Shown here: positions 1 to 7,886 of the stretch, in pieces
How the letters are laid out: every line of letters begins with the position of its first letter
Position numbering within the stretch: position 1 is the first letter of the stretch
From: Deltaproteobacteria bacterium
Lineage (GTDB): Bacteria > CG2-30-53-67
DNA: 64,000 bases
Reading direction: 5' to 3'
Assembly (NCBI GenBank): GCA_013151235.1
Contig: JAADIO010000035.1
Span: 18,568 to 82,567, forward strand
Notes under the pieces: generated by a model
What the model saw: the letters and a program-made list of their open reading frames with translations, nothing else
Databases searched by the model: none
Told to the model about the DNA's origin: nothing
Made by a program: the position numbers and the translations under genes

Positions 1-561
1 GGGGTCGGATACTTCATCGATTACGCCGGGATAGGACTCGACGGAACCGTACTGAAGAGCTACACAGCGTTTCAGAAGAACCGTTTCTATCGGCTGTTGC
101 GGCCGGCACGGCTTCTCCGTCTTCTCCTCTACGGTCTGTTCCTCTTGCGTCACCTTGCATACCGACTCCCGCCGAACATCGAGATCCGCACCGGCGACGG
201 GGATGAACCCGTCCATACAGGGAAAGAGCATTCCCTTCAGGGTGTCGTCATCAGCAATATCCCCTACTACGCCGGCGGTTTTCCGCTCGCGCCAGAAACC
301 GATCCCTCCGGCGGTCTTTTTACGGTCACGCTGATAAAAGGTCTTCCGGATATCCTCCGTATCCTCTCCTCCCGGATTTCCCCCTCTCACCACATTCCCG
401 AAGCCCTCAGGCAGATCAACACCTCACGCCTGACCTGGTCCGTCCCGCCGGGCGTCCCATTCCAGTGGGACGGAGAATGGTCTTCCACCCCTCTCCCCCC
501 CTCCGGAACGGTCAAAGTCGCAGGACAAATACCGGTACTGATCCCCCTTTTTCAAAAATAG
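1..561 (+). CDS. diacylglycerol kinase family lipid kinase, C-terminal part
   Basis: The reading frame is open from the first base, so the gene begins upstream; 186 residues are visible. The stretch YAGIGLDG (about residues 8-15 of the fragment) matches the conserved Asn/Ala-GIGFD segment of the YegS/DgkB-type lipid kinases, and the rest has the length expected of their C-terminal beta-sandwich domain. Members phosphorylate diacylglycerol or related lipids at the inner membrane using ATP. The catalytic N-terminal nucleotide-binding domain lies outside the window, so the substrate cannot be judged. It ends about 75 bases before the DUF445 gene. Family assignment is fairly good, exact function open. 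Confidence 0.7.
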   Translation, partial: GVGYFIDYAGIGLDGTVLKSYTAFQKNRFYRLLRPARLLRLLLYGLFLLRHLAYRLPPNIEIRTGDGDEPVHTGKEHSLQGVVISNIPYYAGGFPLAPETDPSGGLFTVTLIKGLPDILRILSSRISPSHHIPEALRQINTSRLTWSVPPGVPFQWDGEWSSTPLPPSGTVKVAGQIPVLIPLFQK

Positions 562-635
562 ACCACGCGGGAAAATCGGTTTGCCTCCCCATTATATTAT
601 TGTTATAGTACCACTCTCGAACGGGAGACCTGATC

Positions 636-1259
636 ATGATCGACTGGCGTTATCTGACTCTTCCGGTGATCGGTGCCGTCATCGGATGGATCACCAACCT
701 GATCGCCATCAAGATGCTCTTCCGCCCCTACCGGCCGGTCAAGATTCTCGGCATGACCTTCCAGGGGTTGCTCCCCCGCCGGCGCAAAGAGTTTGCCCTC
801 AGCATTGCGAAGACGGTGGAACGGGACCTGCTCACGGCCGAGGATATCACCCGTTTCCTCGAAGATGTTCACTGGGAGGAGGAGGTGGAACGGGCCGTGG
901 AAGAAAGCCTGGAGAGCCGCCTCAAGAGCGGGAGGGTCAGGCTCCTGCTCAGGGCACCGATCTTCGGCCTGATCGGGCAGGAAGTGATTCGTCAACTGAA
1001 GGGAATCTTGAGCCGGACCATCATTGAAAAAGTCCGGGAACACAAAGGTCCCCTGGTGGAAAAGTTCCAGGATGCCCTGGAACTGGAAAAGATCATTTCC
1101 AGGAAAGTGGAAGGCTTCAACATGGAAAAACTGGAATCCCTCCTGATGAACCTGATCGCGAAAGAACTGTCCTATATCGAGCTGGTGGGGGCGGTCCTCG
1201 GTTTTCTCATCGGTCTGGCACAGATGGCGCTTTTGCTTTTTCTGAAAAATATTCATTAA
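636..1259 (+). CDS. DUF445 family membrane protein
   Basis: 207 residues. The N-terminus carries one hydrophobic segment (about residues 7-27, with the family signature GWITNLIAIKMLF), followed by the basic PRRRKEFA stretch typical of DUF445, a long charged helical middle, and a second hydrophobic segment near the C-terminus (about 180-203). This gives a hairpin-like protein anchored at both ends. The family has no settled biochemical role. A GGGAGA Shine-Dalgarno sits 7-8 bases before the ATG. The gene runs directly into rsmI with one base between stop and next ATG, so the two are probably co-transcribed. Confidence 0.85.
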   Translation: MIDWRYLTLPVIGAVIGWITNLIAIKMLFRPYRPVKILGMTFQGLLPRRRKEFALSIAKTVERDLLTAEDITRFLEDVHWEEEVERAVEESLESRLKSGRVRLLLRAPIFGLIGQEVIRQLKGILSRTIIEKVREHKGPLVEKFQDALELEKIISRKVEGFNMEKLESLLMNLIAKELSYIELVGAVLGFLIGLAQMALLLFLKNIH

Positions 1260-1260
1260 T

Positions 1261-2127
1261 ATGATGGCAACAGGGATCCTCTACATCGTGGCCACACCAA
1301 TCGGCAATCTGGAGGATATAACCTTCCGGGCCGTCCGAATCCTCAAGGAGGTGGATCTCATCGCCGCTGAGGATACACGTCACTCCTCCCGGCTTCTGAA
1401 ACATTACGGGATCACAACCCCCACAACCAGCTATCACGACTATACGGATTCGAAGAAACGTGCCTCTCTGATGCGCCGACTGGCGACGGGTGACAAGATC
1501 GCTCTCATCAGCGACGCCGGCACACCGGGGATCTCCGATCCCGGCTACCGGTTGATTTCCGAGGCGGTTGCCGGAGGGATCGAAGTGACGGCCGTGCCCG
1601 GTCCATCGGTCCTGACGGCGGCGCTCTCCGCAGCCGGTCTTCCCACGGATGCCTTCTATTTCAATGGTTATCTCCCGAACCGGGCCGCCGCCCGCCGTAA
1701 GGTGCTCCGATCCCTGGCGGAACGGCGGGAAACCCTGGTCCTCTATGAGGCACCCCACCGGATCACGGCCTCGCTTTCCGACATGAAAGACCTGCTCGGC
1801 AACCGGCGAATCGCCGTCTGCCGGGAGATGACCAAGCTCCACGAGGAGATCTTCCGGGGGAACCTGGAAGAAGCCCTGCAAAACTTCTCCACGCGGGAAA
1901 AGATCCGGGGGGAGTTTACCCTCGTTGTCGAAGGGGCGAAAAAAGACCCGGCTCTACCGGTCGACCTGAACCTTCCGGATGAAATCACCCGAGCCATGGA
2001 GGGAGCAGGAGTGAACCGGAAGGAGGCGGTGCGGATCGTCGCGGAACGGTTCGGCCTCCCGAAAAAGGTGGTTTACCGGGCAAGCCTAACGGACAAGGAT
2101 TCGCACTTACCATCATCACCTCGATGA
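1261..2127 (+). CDS. rsmI: 16S rRNA (cytidine(1402)-2'-O)-methyltransferase RsmI
   Basis: 288 residues, the usual length. RsmI transfers a methyl group from S-adenosylmethionine to the ribose of C1402 in the decoding centre of 16S rRNA. The N-terminus ILYIVATPIGNLEDIT and the following AEDTRHS are family signatures, and DAGTPGISDPG is the SAM-binding glycine loop of the tetrapyrrole-methylase fold. The C-terminal helical segment with GVNRKEAVRIVAERFGLPKK matches the RsmI tail. Two ATGs are adjacent (1261 and 1264); neither has a clear ribosome site, which fits translational coupling to the DUF445 gene that stops one base earlier. Confidence 0.95.
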   Translation: MMATGILYIVATPIGNLEDITFRAVRILKEVDLIAAEDTRHSSRLLKHYGITTPTTSYHDYTDSKKRASLMRRLATGDKIALISDAGTPGISDPGYRLISEAVAGGIEVTAVPGPSVLTAALSAAGLPTDAFYFNGYLPNRAAARRKVLRSLAERRETLVLYEAPHRITASLSDMKDLLGNRRIAVCREMTKLHEEIFRGNLEEALQNFSTREKIRGEFTLVVEGAKKDPALPVDLNLPDEITRAMEGAGVNRKEAVRIVAERFGLPKKVVYRASLTDKDSHLPSSPR

Positions 2128-2149
2128 ATTCATACAAAGGAGAAAATCG

Positions 2150-3277
2150 ATGGAACCGAGCAAAGTCTATTACGTCTCCGCCCGGGCGACCAAGTGGTCC
2201 TACCGGGAGAGCCTGGCGGGCCGTTTCGAGACACTTCTGAAAGAGTTCCAGGTCGGGAAGTACCTCAAGAAAAAAGACCCTGTGGCGCTGAAGATGCACT
2301 TCGGCTCCGAAGGGGCGCACAGGATCATCCGGCCCCTCTTCGTCCGAAAGGTGGTTGAGACCGTTCGCCGGGCGGGGGGAAAACCCTTTGTCACCGACAC
2401 CGTCCGGATCAAGGGACTTGACTACCTGAAGGTAGCGAACGAAAACGGAATCAACGAACAGGCCTGCGGGGCGCCGGTGATCCTGGCCGACGGAATCTTC
2501 GGCAATGATCACGTCTCCGTACCCTCAGGTTCGGAACAGGGGGAGGTCTTCGTCGCTTCCGCCCTTCATGACGCGCCGTCCATGATCGTCCTCTCCCACT
2601 TCAAGGGGCATGTCAATGCCGGAATCGGCGGGGCAATCAAGAACCTCGCCATGGGGGGGCTCTCCGGCTCCGACCGCAACCACGACTGGAAGCACGGCAG
2701 GGGGGGAATGCATACCCACCACACGGCCGGCAAGATCGAGTGGGAACGGGAACAGTGCAGTCTCTGCAACCAGTGCGTGGAGATCTGCCCTCTCGACGCA
2801 TGCTCTTTTGAAAACGAACTGTGGGAATACAATGCAAAAAAATGCTGGCGCTGCGGGCGCTGCGCCCGGGTCTGCCCCGAGGGGGCCCTTGATATGCCGA
2901 TGGATGAGGACCGCTTTCACCAGGGGATGGCGGAATCGACAAAGGCCGTTCTTTCCACATTTAAAGAACACCGCGTCCTCTACATTAACTTTCTGCTTGA
3001 AATCCAGCCGGAATGCGACTGCATGCCCGGCGCCGATGTACCGGTAGTTCAGGACCTCGGGATTCTGCTCTCCGACGATATCGTGGCGATCGACCAGGCA
3101 TCCTGCGACCTGATCCTCCAGAACCCGCCTCTCCCCGGATCCATGGCCGAGGACCGGGGGCTGAAGCCAGGGGACGACATCATGCTCAAGCTTCACAGAA
3201 TCGACGGCCGGAAACATATCGATGCGGCCTGTGCGCTGGGCCTGGGGAACAAGGAATATTCCCTCATCAAGACCTGA
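2150..3277 (+). CDS. DUF362 domain protein with two [4Fe-4S] clusters
   Basis: 375 residues. The N-terminal half is the DUF362 domain (KMHFGSEGAHRIIRP, GGKPFVTDT, HFKGHVNAGIGGAIKNLAMG). Residues about 203-219 hold CSLCNQCVEICPLDAC and 232-245 hold CWRCGRCARVCPEGA, two ferredoxin-type cysteine sets for [4Fe-4S] clusters. DUF362 ferredoxins are common in anaerobes and are presumed cytoplasmic electron carriers or oxidoreductases of unknown substrate. An AAAGGAG ribosome site lies 7 bases before the ATG. Nothing in the immediate neighbourhood (rsmI before, a signalling protein after) identifies a partner. Confidence 0.88.
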   Translation: MEPSKVYYVSARATKWSYRESLAGRFETLLKEFQVGKYLKKKDPVALKMHFGSEGAHRIIRPLFVRKVVETVRRAGGKPFVTDTVRIKGLDYLKVANENGINEQACGAPVILADGIFGNDHVSVPSGSEQGEVFVASALHDAPSMIVLSHFKGHVNAGIGGAIKNLAMGGLSGSDRNHDWKHGRGGMHTHHTAGKIEWEREQCSLCNQCVEICPLDACSFENELWEYNAKKCWRCGRCARVCPEGALDMPMDEDRFHQGMAESTKAVLSTFKEHRVLYINFLLEIQPECDCMPGADVPVVQDLGILLSDDIVAIDQASCDLILQNPPLPGSMAEDRGLKPGDDIMLKLHRIDGRKHIDAACALGLGNKEYSLIKT

Positions 3278-3283
3278 ATCGTC

Positions 3284-3311
3284 TTGACACCCGCCCCGAA
3301 AACGTTATAAA
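3284..3311 (+). promoter_or_regulatory. sigma70-type promoter of the receiver/HisKA gene
   Basis: TTGACA (3284-3289), 16-base spacer, TATAAA (3306-3311). Transcription would start near 3318, which excludes the ATG at 3313 as a start and supports the GTG at 3346. Confidence 0.7.
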
Positions 3312-3345
3312 AATGATAGGTCTGCTTCTCGAAAGGATTATACCG

Positions 3346-4023
3346 GTGGGAAAGATTTTGATTGTTGACGATTCCGAGGACAATCGCGAGGTACTGCGCG
3401 CCGTCCTGGAACACCAGGACTATGAGGTCATCTCCGCTGAGAGCGGCGAAGAAGCAATCCGCCTTGCCGTCGAGATTTCTCCGGACCTGATCCTGATGGA
3501 TGTCATCATGCCGGGGATGGACGGGATCACGACCTGCCGGACGTTGCATACCCATGACAAGACGCAGGGGATTCCGGTCATCATGCTGACGGCAAAAAAT
3601 GAACCGGAGGACTTGCAGCGGGGACTCGAAGCAGGGGCCGTGGACTACGTCAAAAAACCCTTCCTGATGGCCGAACTGATGGCACGAGTCAAGACCGCCC
3701 TTCGCCTGAAGGCCGCCCAGGACAAACTGGTGGTACAGGAAAAAAAGATCGCCGTCATGGAGCTGGCCGGGGCCGCCGCCCATGAACTCAACCAACCCCT
3801 CACCGTCATTAACTGTCAGGTTAAACTCCTTGAAGAAGCCCTCGAAGAAGAGGGGGTTTTTCCCGGCAGCCGGGAGATCGAAATCATCTATGAATCGGTA
3901 CGGAAGATGACGGAGATCATCCGGAAGATCGGGAACATTACGAAGTACAGAACCAAGGAGTATCTCCTCGGCGACAAGATCATCGACCTTGATGAAGCGT
4001 GCGAGGATGAAGTCGAGGAATGA
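3346..4023 (+). CDS. response regulator with C-terminal HisKA-like domain, no ATPase domain
   Basis: 225 residues from a GTG start that has GAAAGGA 8 bases upstream and lies downstream of a good promoter. Residues 1-120 are a receiver domain (KILIVDDSEDN acidic pocket, LMDVIMPGMDG with the phospho-accepting Asp, and the Lys in VKKPF). A helical linker (QDKLVVQEKKIAVMEL) leads into AAAHELNQPLTVI, which is a histidine-kinase H-box, and a second dimerisation helix ends the protein. The HATPase_c domain that should follow is absent: the frame stops about 75 residues after the H-box. It may be a receiver that is itself a phosphotransfer dimer. A kinase truncated by mutation is the alternative; no ATPase remnant is seen downstream. 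Confidence 0.8.
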   Translation: MGKILIVDDSEDNREVLRAVLEHQDYEVISAESGEEAIRLAVEISPDLILMDVIMPGMDGITTCRTLHTHDKTQGIPVIMLTAKNEPEDLQRGLEAGAVDYVKKPFLMAELMARVKTALRLKAAQDKLVVQEKKIAVMELAGAAAHELNQPLTVINCQVKLLEEALEEEGVFPGSREIEIIYESVRKMTEIIRKIGNITKYRTKEYLLGDKIIDLDEACEDEVEE

Positions 4024-4131
4024 CGTACGTTCCGCATTGCCTTTGACGTTGATCTTGCCTTTGCCGGATCCCGCTTTTCGCCGCTTGACCTGCTTCCTGC
4101 AAAATCGGGGGAAGTCCAGATATCTTTTCCC

Positions 4132-4159
4132 TTGACATCACGGCGGCAGAATGTTTAAT
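4132..4159 (+). promoter_or_regulatory. predicted promoter of the Rrf2 gene
   Basis: TTGACA (4132-4137), 16-base spacer, TTTAAT (4154-4159), about 48 bases upstream of the Rrf2 start codon. The palindrome at 4165-4178 covers the expected transcription start. Confidence 0.6.
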
Positions 4160-4164
4160 TTAGT

Positions 4165-4178
4165 AATTGAATTCAATT
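4165..4178. promoter_or_regulatory. 14-bp perfect palindrome, candidate Rrf2 autoregulatory operator
   Basis: AATTGAATTCAATT is identical to its reverse complement and lies 6 bases after the -10 box of the Rrf2 gene promoter. Rrf2 regulators (IscR, NsrR, RsrR) often repress their own promoter through AT-rich dyads; the assignment here is inferred from position. Confidence 0.5.
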
Positions 4179-4207
4179 GATTCATTTAACTATTTCCGGA
4201 ATCCTTC

Positions 4208-4654
4208 ATGGAATTGACTCGGGCTGCGGATTACGCCTTGCGGGGTGTTCTATATCTCTCCTTGCAACCGGAAGGGACCCTTTCCGTCATCAGCGAAATT
4301 GCCGAACAGATGGATATCCCCGAAGGGTTCCTTGCGCGAATCTTCCAGACCTTGGCCAAATCCGGCATCATCCGTTCCCACCGGGGCAAAAAAGGGGGCT
4401 TCTCCCTGGCTCTTCCGGCGGAAGAGATCAATATGCGGAAAGTGATTGAGACCATGGAGGGACCGATTCACCTGAACCGCTGTCTCAACGGATACGGCGA
4501 CTGCGGGCGTGGAACGCTCTGCTCCCTGCATGATGTGTGGTGCCGCATTCAGGAACAGGTGATTACGACCCTTGGTGAAACAACCTTCTCCTACCTCGCC
4601 CAACAGACGAAAAACAAGATGCAGGAACATCCCCCTGCCGAATCATCTTCATGA
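4208..4654 (+). CDS. Rrf2 family transcriptional regulator, probably Fe-S sensing
   Basis: 148 residues. The N-terminus MELTRAADYALRGVLYLS and the winged-helix stretch through IPEGFLARIFQTLAKSGIIRSHRGKKGGF are the Rrf2 DNA-binding domain. Four cysteines follow at residues 92, 99, 105 and 112 (CLNGYGDCGRGTLC then WC); three of them are in the position used by IscR/NsrR-type members to hold an Fe-S cluster that senses iron-sulfur status, nitric oxide or redox. It is a single-gene unit with its own promoter and a palindrome over the start site. Targets cannot be named; ribF downstream has a separate 140-base leader. Confidence 0.9.
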   Translation: MELTRAADYALRGVLYLSLQPEGTLSVISEIAEQMDIPEGFLARIFQTLAKSGIIRSHRGKKGGFSLALPAEEINMRKVIETMEGPIHLNRCLNGYGDCGRGTLCSLHDVWCRIQEQVITTLGETTFSYLAQQTKNKMQEHPPAESSS

Positions 4655-4794
4655 ATCAACGAGAGAAAGAGAACGATTCTTACGGAATAATTTTTTTCTG
4701 TCGCTGTATTTGCCAAGATCTTCTGTTGACAAGGCCACGGAGAGTATGAGAATGATATCAGAGTAGATTCGAACTCCTGATCCGGAATATCATC

Positions 4795-5742
4795 ATGCAA
4801 ATCATTCGCGACCTTGTCCAGCTGGAACATCGGTTTACTTATCCTGTCGTCACCCTCGGCAACTATGACGGGGTGCATCTGGGGCATCAGAAGATCTTTG
4901 AACAGGTGATGGCAAGAGCCCGGAAGATGTCCGGGACCTCAATCATCTTCACCTTCGAACCGCACCCTCTCAAAGTACTTTCCCCTTCCACGGCCCCACC
5001 GCTTCTGAATACCTTTCGACGGAAAATGGAACTCTTTGAGGCCTACGGCATCGAGGTCGTCATTTGCGCTGAATTCACCCGGGAATTAGCCGCCACACCA
5101 CCGGAGGACTTCATCAAAAACATTCTTGTCGATCAAGTCGGAGTAAAAGAAATTCTCGTGGGATATGACTACGCCTTCGGCCGGGGCAAACAGGGAAACA
5201 CCGACGCCATGGCGGAGATGGGAAGACGTTACGGTTTTCAGGTAGAGGTCATCCCGGCATTTACCCTGCATGAAGAAGTGGTCAGTACGACTCGAATCCG
5301 GGAGCTCGTGCGCCGGGGAGAGATCCGGAAGGTCTGTACTCTCCTTGGACGTTGCTACGCCAGCGAGGGGATTGTCACCGCCGGCGACCACCGAGGCAAA
5401 GGCCTGGGCTTTCCCACGGCAAACCTCGAATCCCATAATGAAATCTTCCCGAAACGGGGGGTCTATGCCGTACAAGTCGAATACAAAGACCGTCTCTTTG
5501 ACGGCGTGGCCAACATCGGGACCCACCCCACTTTCGGCGAAGGGCAGGTCACCATCGAGGTGCACATCTTTGATTTTCAGGAAGAGATCTATGGACAATT
5601 CGTCCGGGTTCTCTACCGGGAACGCCTTCGGGATGAACAGACCTTCGGTAGCAAGGAAAGTCTGGTCCGCCAGATCCATCAGGATATCAAGAAGACCAGG
5701 GAGATCCTTCAACCACACGGAAAGAAAGAAACATCCAAATGA
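4795..5742 (+). CDS. ribF: bifunctional riboflavin kinase / FAD synthetase
   Basis: 315 residues, normal length. The N-terminal FAD synthetase domain shows the nucleotidyltransferase motif GNYDGVHLGHQ and FTFEPHPLKVL, and VGYDYAFGRGKQGN. The C-terminal riboflavin kinase domain shows GIVTAGDHRGKGLGFPTANL (the PTAN motif) and GVANIGTHPTFG. It converts riboflavin to FMN and then to FAD in the cytoplasm. The stop codon overlaps the ATG of the next gene by four bases, so translation of the flippase-like protein is likely coupled. No RFN-type riboswitch was recognised in the 140 bases upstream. Confidence 0.95.
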   Translation: MQIIRDLVQLEHRFTYPVVTLGNYDGVHLGHQKIFEQVMARARKMSGTSIIFTFEPHPLKVLSPSTAPPLLNTFRRKMELFEAYGIEVVICAEFTRELAATPPEDFIKNILVDQVGVKEILVGYDYAFGRGKQGNTDAMAEMGRRYGFQVEVIPAFTLHEEVVSTTRIRELVRRGEIRKVCTLLGRCYASEGIVTAGDHRGKGLGFPTANLESHNEIFPKRGVYAVQVEYKDRLFDGVANIGTHPTFGEGQVTIEVHIFDFQEEIYGQFVRVLYRERLRDEQTFGSKESLVRQIHQDIKKTREILQPHGKKETSK

Positions 5743-6764
5743 TCAAATCACGTAAAATGTTCTGGTTCGGGATCATCCTCAGTCTCGCCCTCATCATCCT
5801 TCTTGTACAACGCACCGACATTCACAAACTTGCCCTCGCCTTCCGTCAGGCAAATTATCTCTACTGCCTGCCGGTCATTGCCGTCGCATTGCTCGGGATC
5901 CTGATCCGGGCATACCGCTGGGGTCATATCCTGGCCCCACTGCACCGGGCTTCCCGGAAAAATCTTTTTTCGGCCATGATGATCGGATTCATGGCGATTG
6001 ACATTCTCCCTGCCCGTATCGGAGAAGTTGCACGAGCCGTTCTGATCGGCAGAAAGGAACCGATCTCGAAAACCAGTGCGCTGGCAACCATTGTCGTGGA
6101 ACGACTCTTTGACATATTTACCCTGCTTCTGCTGCTGGTCTGGGTCCTCTTTGCCATGTCGCACTCCACACTTCCCCCGGTCTATATCCGTACGCTCAAG
6201 GCAGGGGGGACCATGATGGCGGCACTCTTCGTCGGGGTCCTCTTGTTTCTCGTCTTCCTCCGCTTCAATACCGGTGTCGCTCTGAACTTCGTCCGGTTCT
6301 GCCTGCGCCCCTTTCCCCACTCATTGCAGACAAAGACACTGGAATTGATGGACTCCTTTGTCGCCGGTCTGACCACGATCCGGATGGGAAGAGACCTTCT
6401 CTGGATCATCTTTTACTCCGTCCTTCTCTGGAGTCTCTACGGAATAGGAAATCTTTTTATGCTTCGTTCTTTCGGCATTCGAACACCGGTTTATGTTCCT
6501 TTTTACCTGGTGATCGTACAGGCCTTTGCCGTCGGGATTCCTTCCTCACCGGGGTTTGTCGGCACCTACGATGCAGCCGTCGTAGCCGGGCTGGCACCTT
6601 TCCATGCCGATGAAGCCGTCCGGCTCAGCTTCGCCCTCCTCTCACATTTTCTGATCTTCCTCCCGGTCATCCTCTACGGGCTCATCCTCCTCTGGAGAGA
6701 GCATCTCACCCTCGATGTCCTAGAAAGAGAGGCCGGCACGGAGCCGGAGGAAACGGAGGGATGA
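5739..6764 (+). CDS. lysylphosphatidylglycerol synthase-type (flippase-like) membrane protein
   Basis: 341 residues with about eight transmembrane segments (first at 8-24, last near 300-325). ILPARIGEVARAVLIGRK and the following ATIVVERLFDIFTLLLL are the signature of the UPF0104/LPG_synthase_TM family (the integral part of MprF and stand-alone relatives such as GlfT/AglD-like proteins). Such proteins move lipids or lipid-linked groups across the inner membrane. No aminoacyl-transferase domain is attached, so it is not a complete MprF. It overlaps ribF upstream by four bases and the small PP0621-like gene downstream. Confidence 0.85.
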   Translation: MIKSRKMFWFGIILSLALIILLVQRTDIHKLALAFRQANYLYCLPVIAVALLGILIRAYRWGHILAPLHRASRKNLFSAMMIGFMAIDILPARIGEVARAVLIGRKEPISKTSALATIVVERLFDIFTLLLLLVWVLFAMSHSTLPPVYIRTLKAGGTMMAALFVGVLLFLVFLRFNTGVALNFVRFCLRPFPHSLQTKTLELMDSFVAGLTTIRMGRDLLWIIFYSVLLWSLYGIGNLFMLRSFGIRTPVYVPFYLVIVQAFAVGIPSSPGFVGTYDAAVVAGLAPFHADEAVRLSFALLSHFLIFLPVILYGLILLWREHLTLDVLEREAGTEPEETEG

Positions 6765-6766
6765 TA

Positions 6767-7039
6767 ATGGGACGGTTTTTTGTCTTTCTTCTCTGGGGAT
6801 TGTTTGTCTACCTGTTATGGAAGGTTCTCTTTCCGGGCAGCAGACATCCGCACAGCGAGGAGACCCCGGAAACAACGATGGAGATCATGGTGCATGATCC
6901 GAACTGCAACACCTTCATCCCCCGCCCCGAAGCCCTCTCCAGAAAAATCGGCGGCAAAACACACTACTTCTGCAGCCGGAAATGCATGAAAGAGTTTCGT
7001 ACCCGTACGCACAAAGAAACCCCGAATCAGCAGACCTGA
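6767..7039 (+). CDS. small membrane-anchored PP0621/YHS-like metal-binding protein
   Basis: About 90 residues. One N-terminal membrane segment (FFVFLLWGLFVYLLWKVLF) is followed by a cytoplasmic or periplasmic domain MVHDPNCNTFIPRPEAL ... THYFCSRKCMKEF. The spacing of the single and paired cysteines with the Tyr-Phe matches the PP0621 / YHS-type treble-clef, probably binding zinc. An ATG at 6761 overlaps the previous stop but has GGAGG almost touching it; the ATG at 6767 has the same GGAGG at proper spacing and is preferred. Its last 13 bases overlap the end of the convergent acyltransferase gene. Confidence 0.75.
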   Translation: MGRFFVFLLWGLFVYLLWKVLFPGSRHPHSEETPETTMEIMVHDPNCNTFIPRPEALSRKIGGKTHYFCSRKCMKEFRTRTHKETPNQQT

Positions 7040-7728
7040 TTTCTGATAATGGTTCGGCGAAGACGATCAAGAAATCCGTTCCGGTCCGCACCGTCTGAAG
7101 GCTGAACATAGACCGGCTCACCAATAACCACATGGACGGTTCCCGGATGAAGACGGAATGTTTTTTTCGGCATCACCTCGAAGCTGCCGGAGATGCTTAC
7201 GGGGATGATCGGTGCCCCCGAGGCCTCGGCCAGGTAATAGCAACCTTTCTTGAAGGCATGAACCTTGCCGTCCGGAGAACGGGTCCCCTCGGGAAAGATC
7301 AGGACCGACTGTCCCTCACGAATCTTGTCGGCAGCGGCTTTGAGACTTCGACGGGCCCGCTCCCGGTTGGACCGATCGATCATGATGTTTCCATAGCGCC
7401 GCATGGCAAAGCTGAAGACCGGAATCCGGTACAACTCCTTCTTCGCGATCCAGCCGAGATGACGGGGAAGATAGCCCATCAGAACAAAGATGTCAAAATA
7501 ACCCTGGTGGTTGGAGGTAACGATTATCGCGGAGTCCACAGGCAGATTCCGTTCCCCCCGGACCTTGACCCGGACCCCGGAAGCGGCAATAATCGTCCGA
7601 GCCCAGAGCCTGGCGAAAAAATGGAGGCACTTCCCGCTGGAATCCAGAAAGGAAAAGACAACAATCAGACTGCCGCAGAGGACCGTCATGAAGATTCCGA
7701 CGGTCCAAACCCAGAGTGTGCGAATCAT
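7027..7728 (-). CDS. 1-acyl-glycerol-3-phosphate acyltransferase (PlsC family)
   Basis: 233 residues from the ATG at 7728, which has GGAGGA 4-5 bases upstream; a longer frame to 7776 starts before the predicted transcription start and lacks a ribosome site. An N-terminal membrane segment precedes the catalytic motif NHQGYFD (HX4D), then VLIFPEGTRSPDG, the two hallmarks of lysophosphatidate acyltransferases that make phosphatidic acid at the inner membrane. The gene converges with and overlaps the PP0621-like gene by 13 bases. Substrate specificity (acyl chain, lysophospholipid) cannot be told. Confidence 0.9.
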   Translation of the reverse strand: MIRTLWVWTVGIFMTVLCGSLIVVFSFLDSSGKCLHFFARLWARTIIAASGVRVKVRGERNLPVDSAIIVTSNHQGYFDIFVLMGYLPRHLGWIAKKELYRIPVFSFAMRRYGNIMIDRSNRERARRSLKAAADKIREGQSVLIFPEGTRSPDGKVHAFKKGCYYLAEASGAPIIPVSISGSFEVMPKKTFRLHPGTVHVVIGEPVYVQPSDGADRNGFLDRLRRTIIRNQVC

Positions 7729-7747
7729 GATTCCTCCAAATGGGGGA

Positions 7748-7776
7748 AGTATAATGGCCTTCAACGGATATTTCAA
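7748..7776 (-). promoter_or_regulatory. promoter of the acyltransferase gene
   Basis: On the minus strand TTGAAA (7776-7771), 17-base spacer, TATACT (7753-7748). The predicted start near 7741 leaves a short leader to the ATG at 7728. Confidence 0.65.
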
Positions 7777-7796
7777 GCTCTATCCATAGGAAAACA

Positions 7797-7826
7797 TTGA
7801 CTTTAGAAGGGTTTCTGCGATAGAGT
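7797..7826 (+). promoter_or_regulatory. predicted promoter of the MBL hydrolase gene
   Basis: TTGACT (7797-7802), 18-base spacer, TAGAGT (7821-7826). It is divergent from the acyltransferase promoter, about 20 bases apart from its -35 box. Confidence 0.5.
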
Positions 7827-7886
7827 AAACGAACGGTTCGCCGTTTGGAGCCGCAAACGATACCCCGAAGGGAGTCATCCGGTACC

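Noticed and set aside
3313-3345. ATG start at 3313 for the receiver protein
   Set aside because: It overlaps the -10 region and precedes the predicted transcription start; the GTG at 3346 has the ribosome site.
4655-4794. FMN riboswitch upstream of ribF
   Set aside because: I could not recognise the conserved RFN core or its paired elements in the 140-base leader; a covariance search would settle it.
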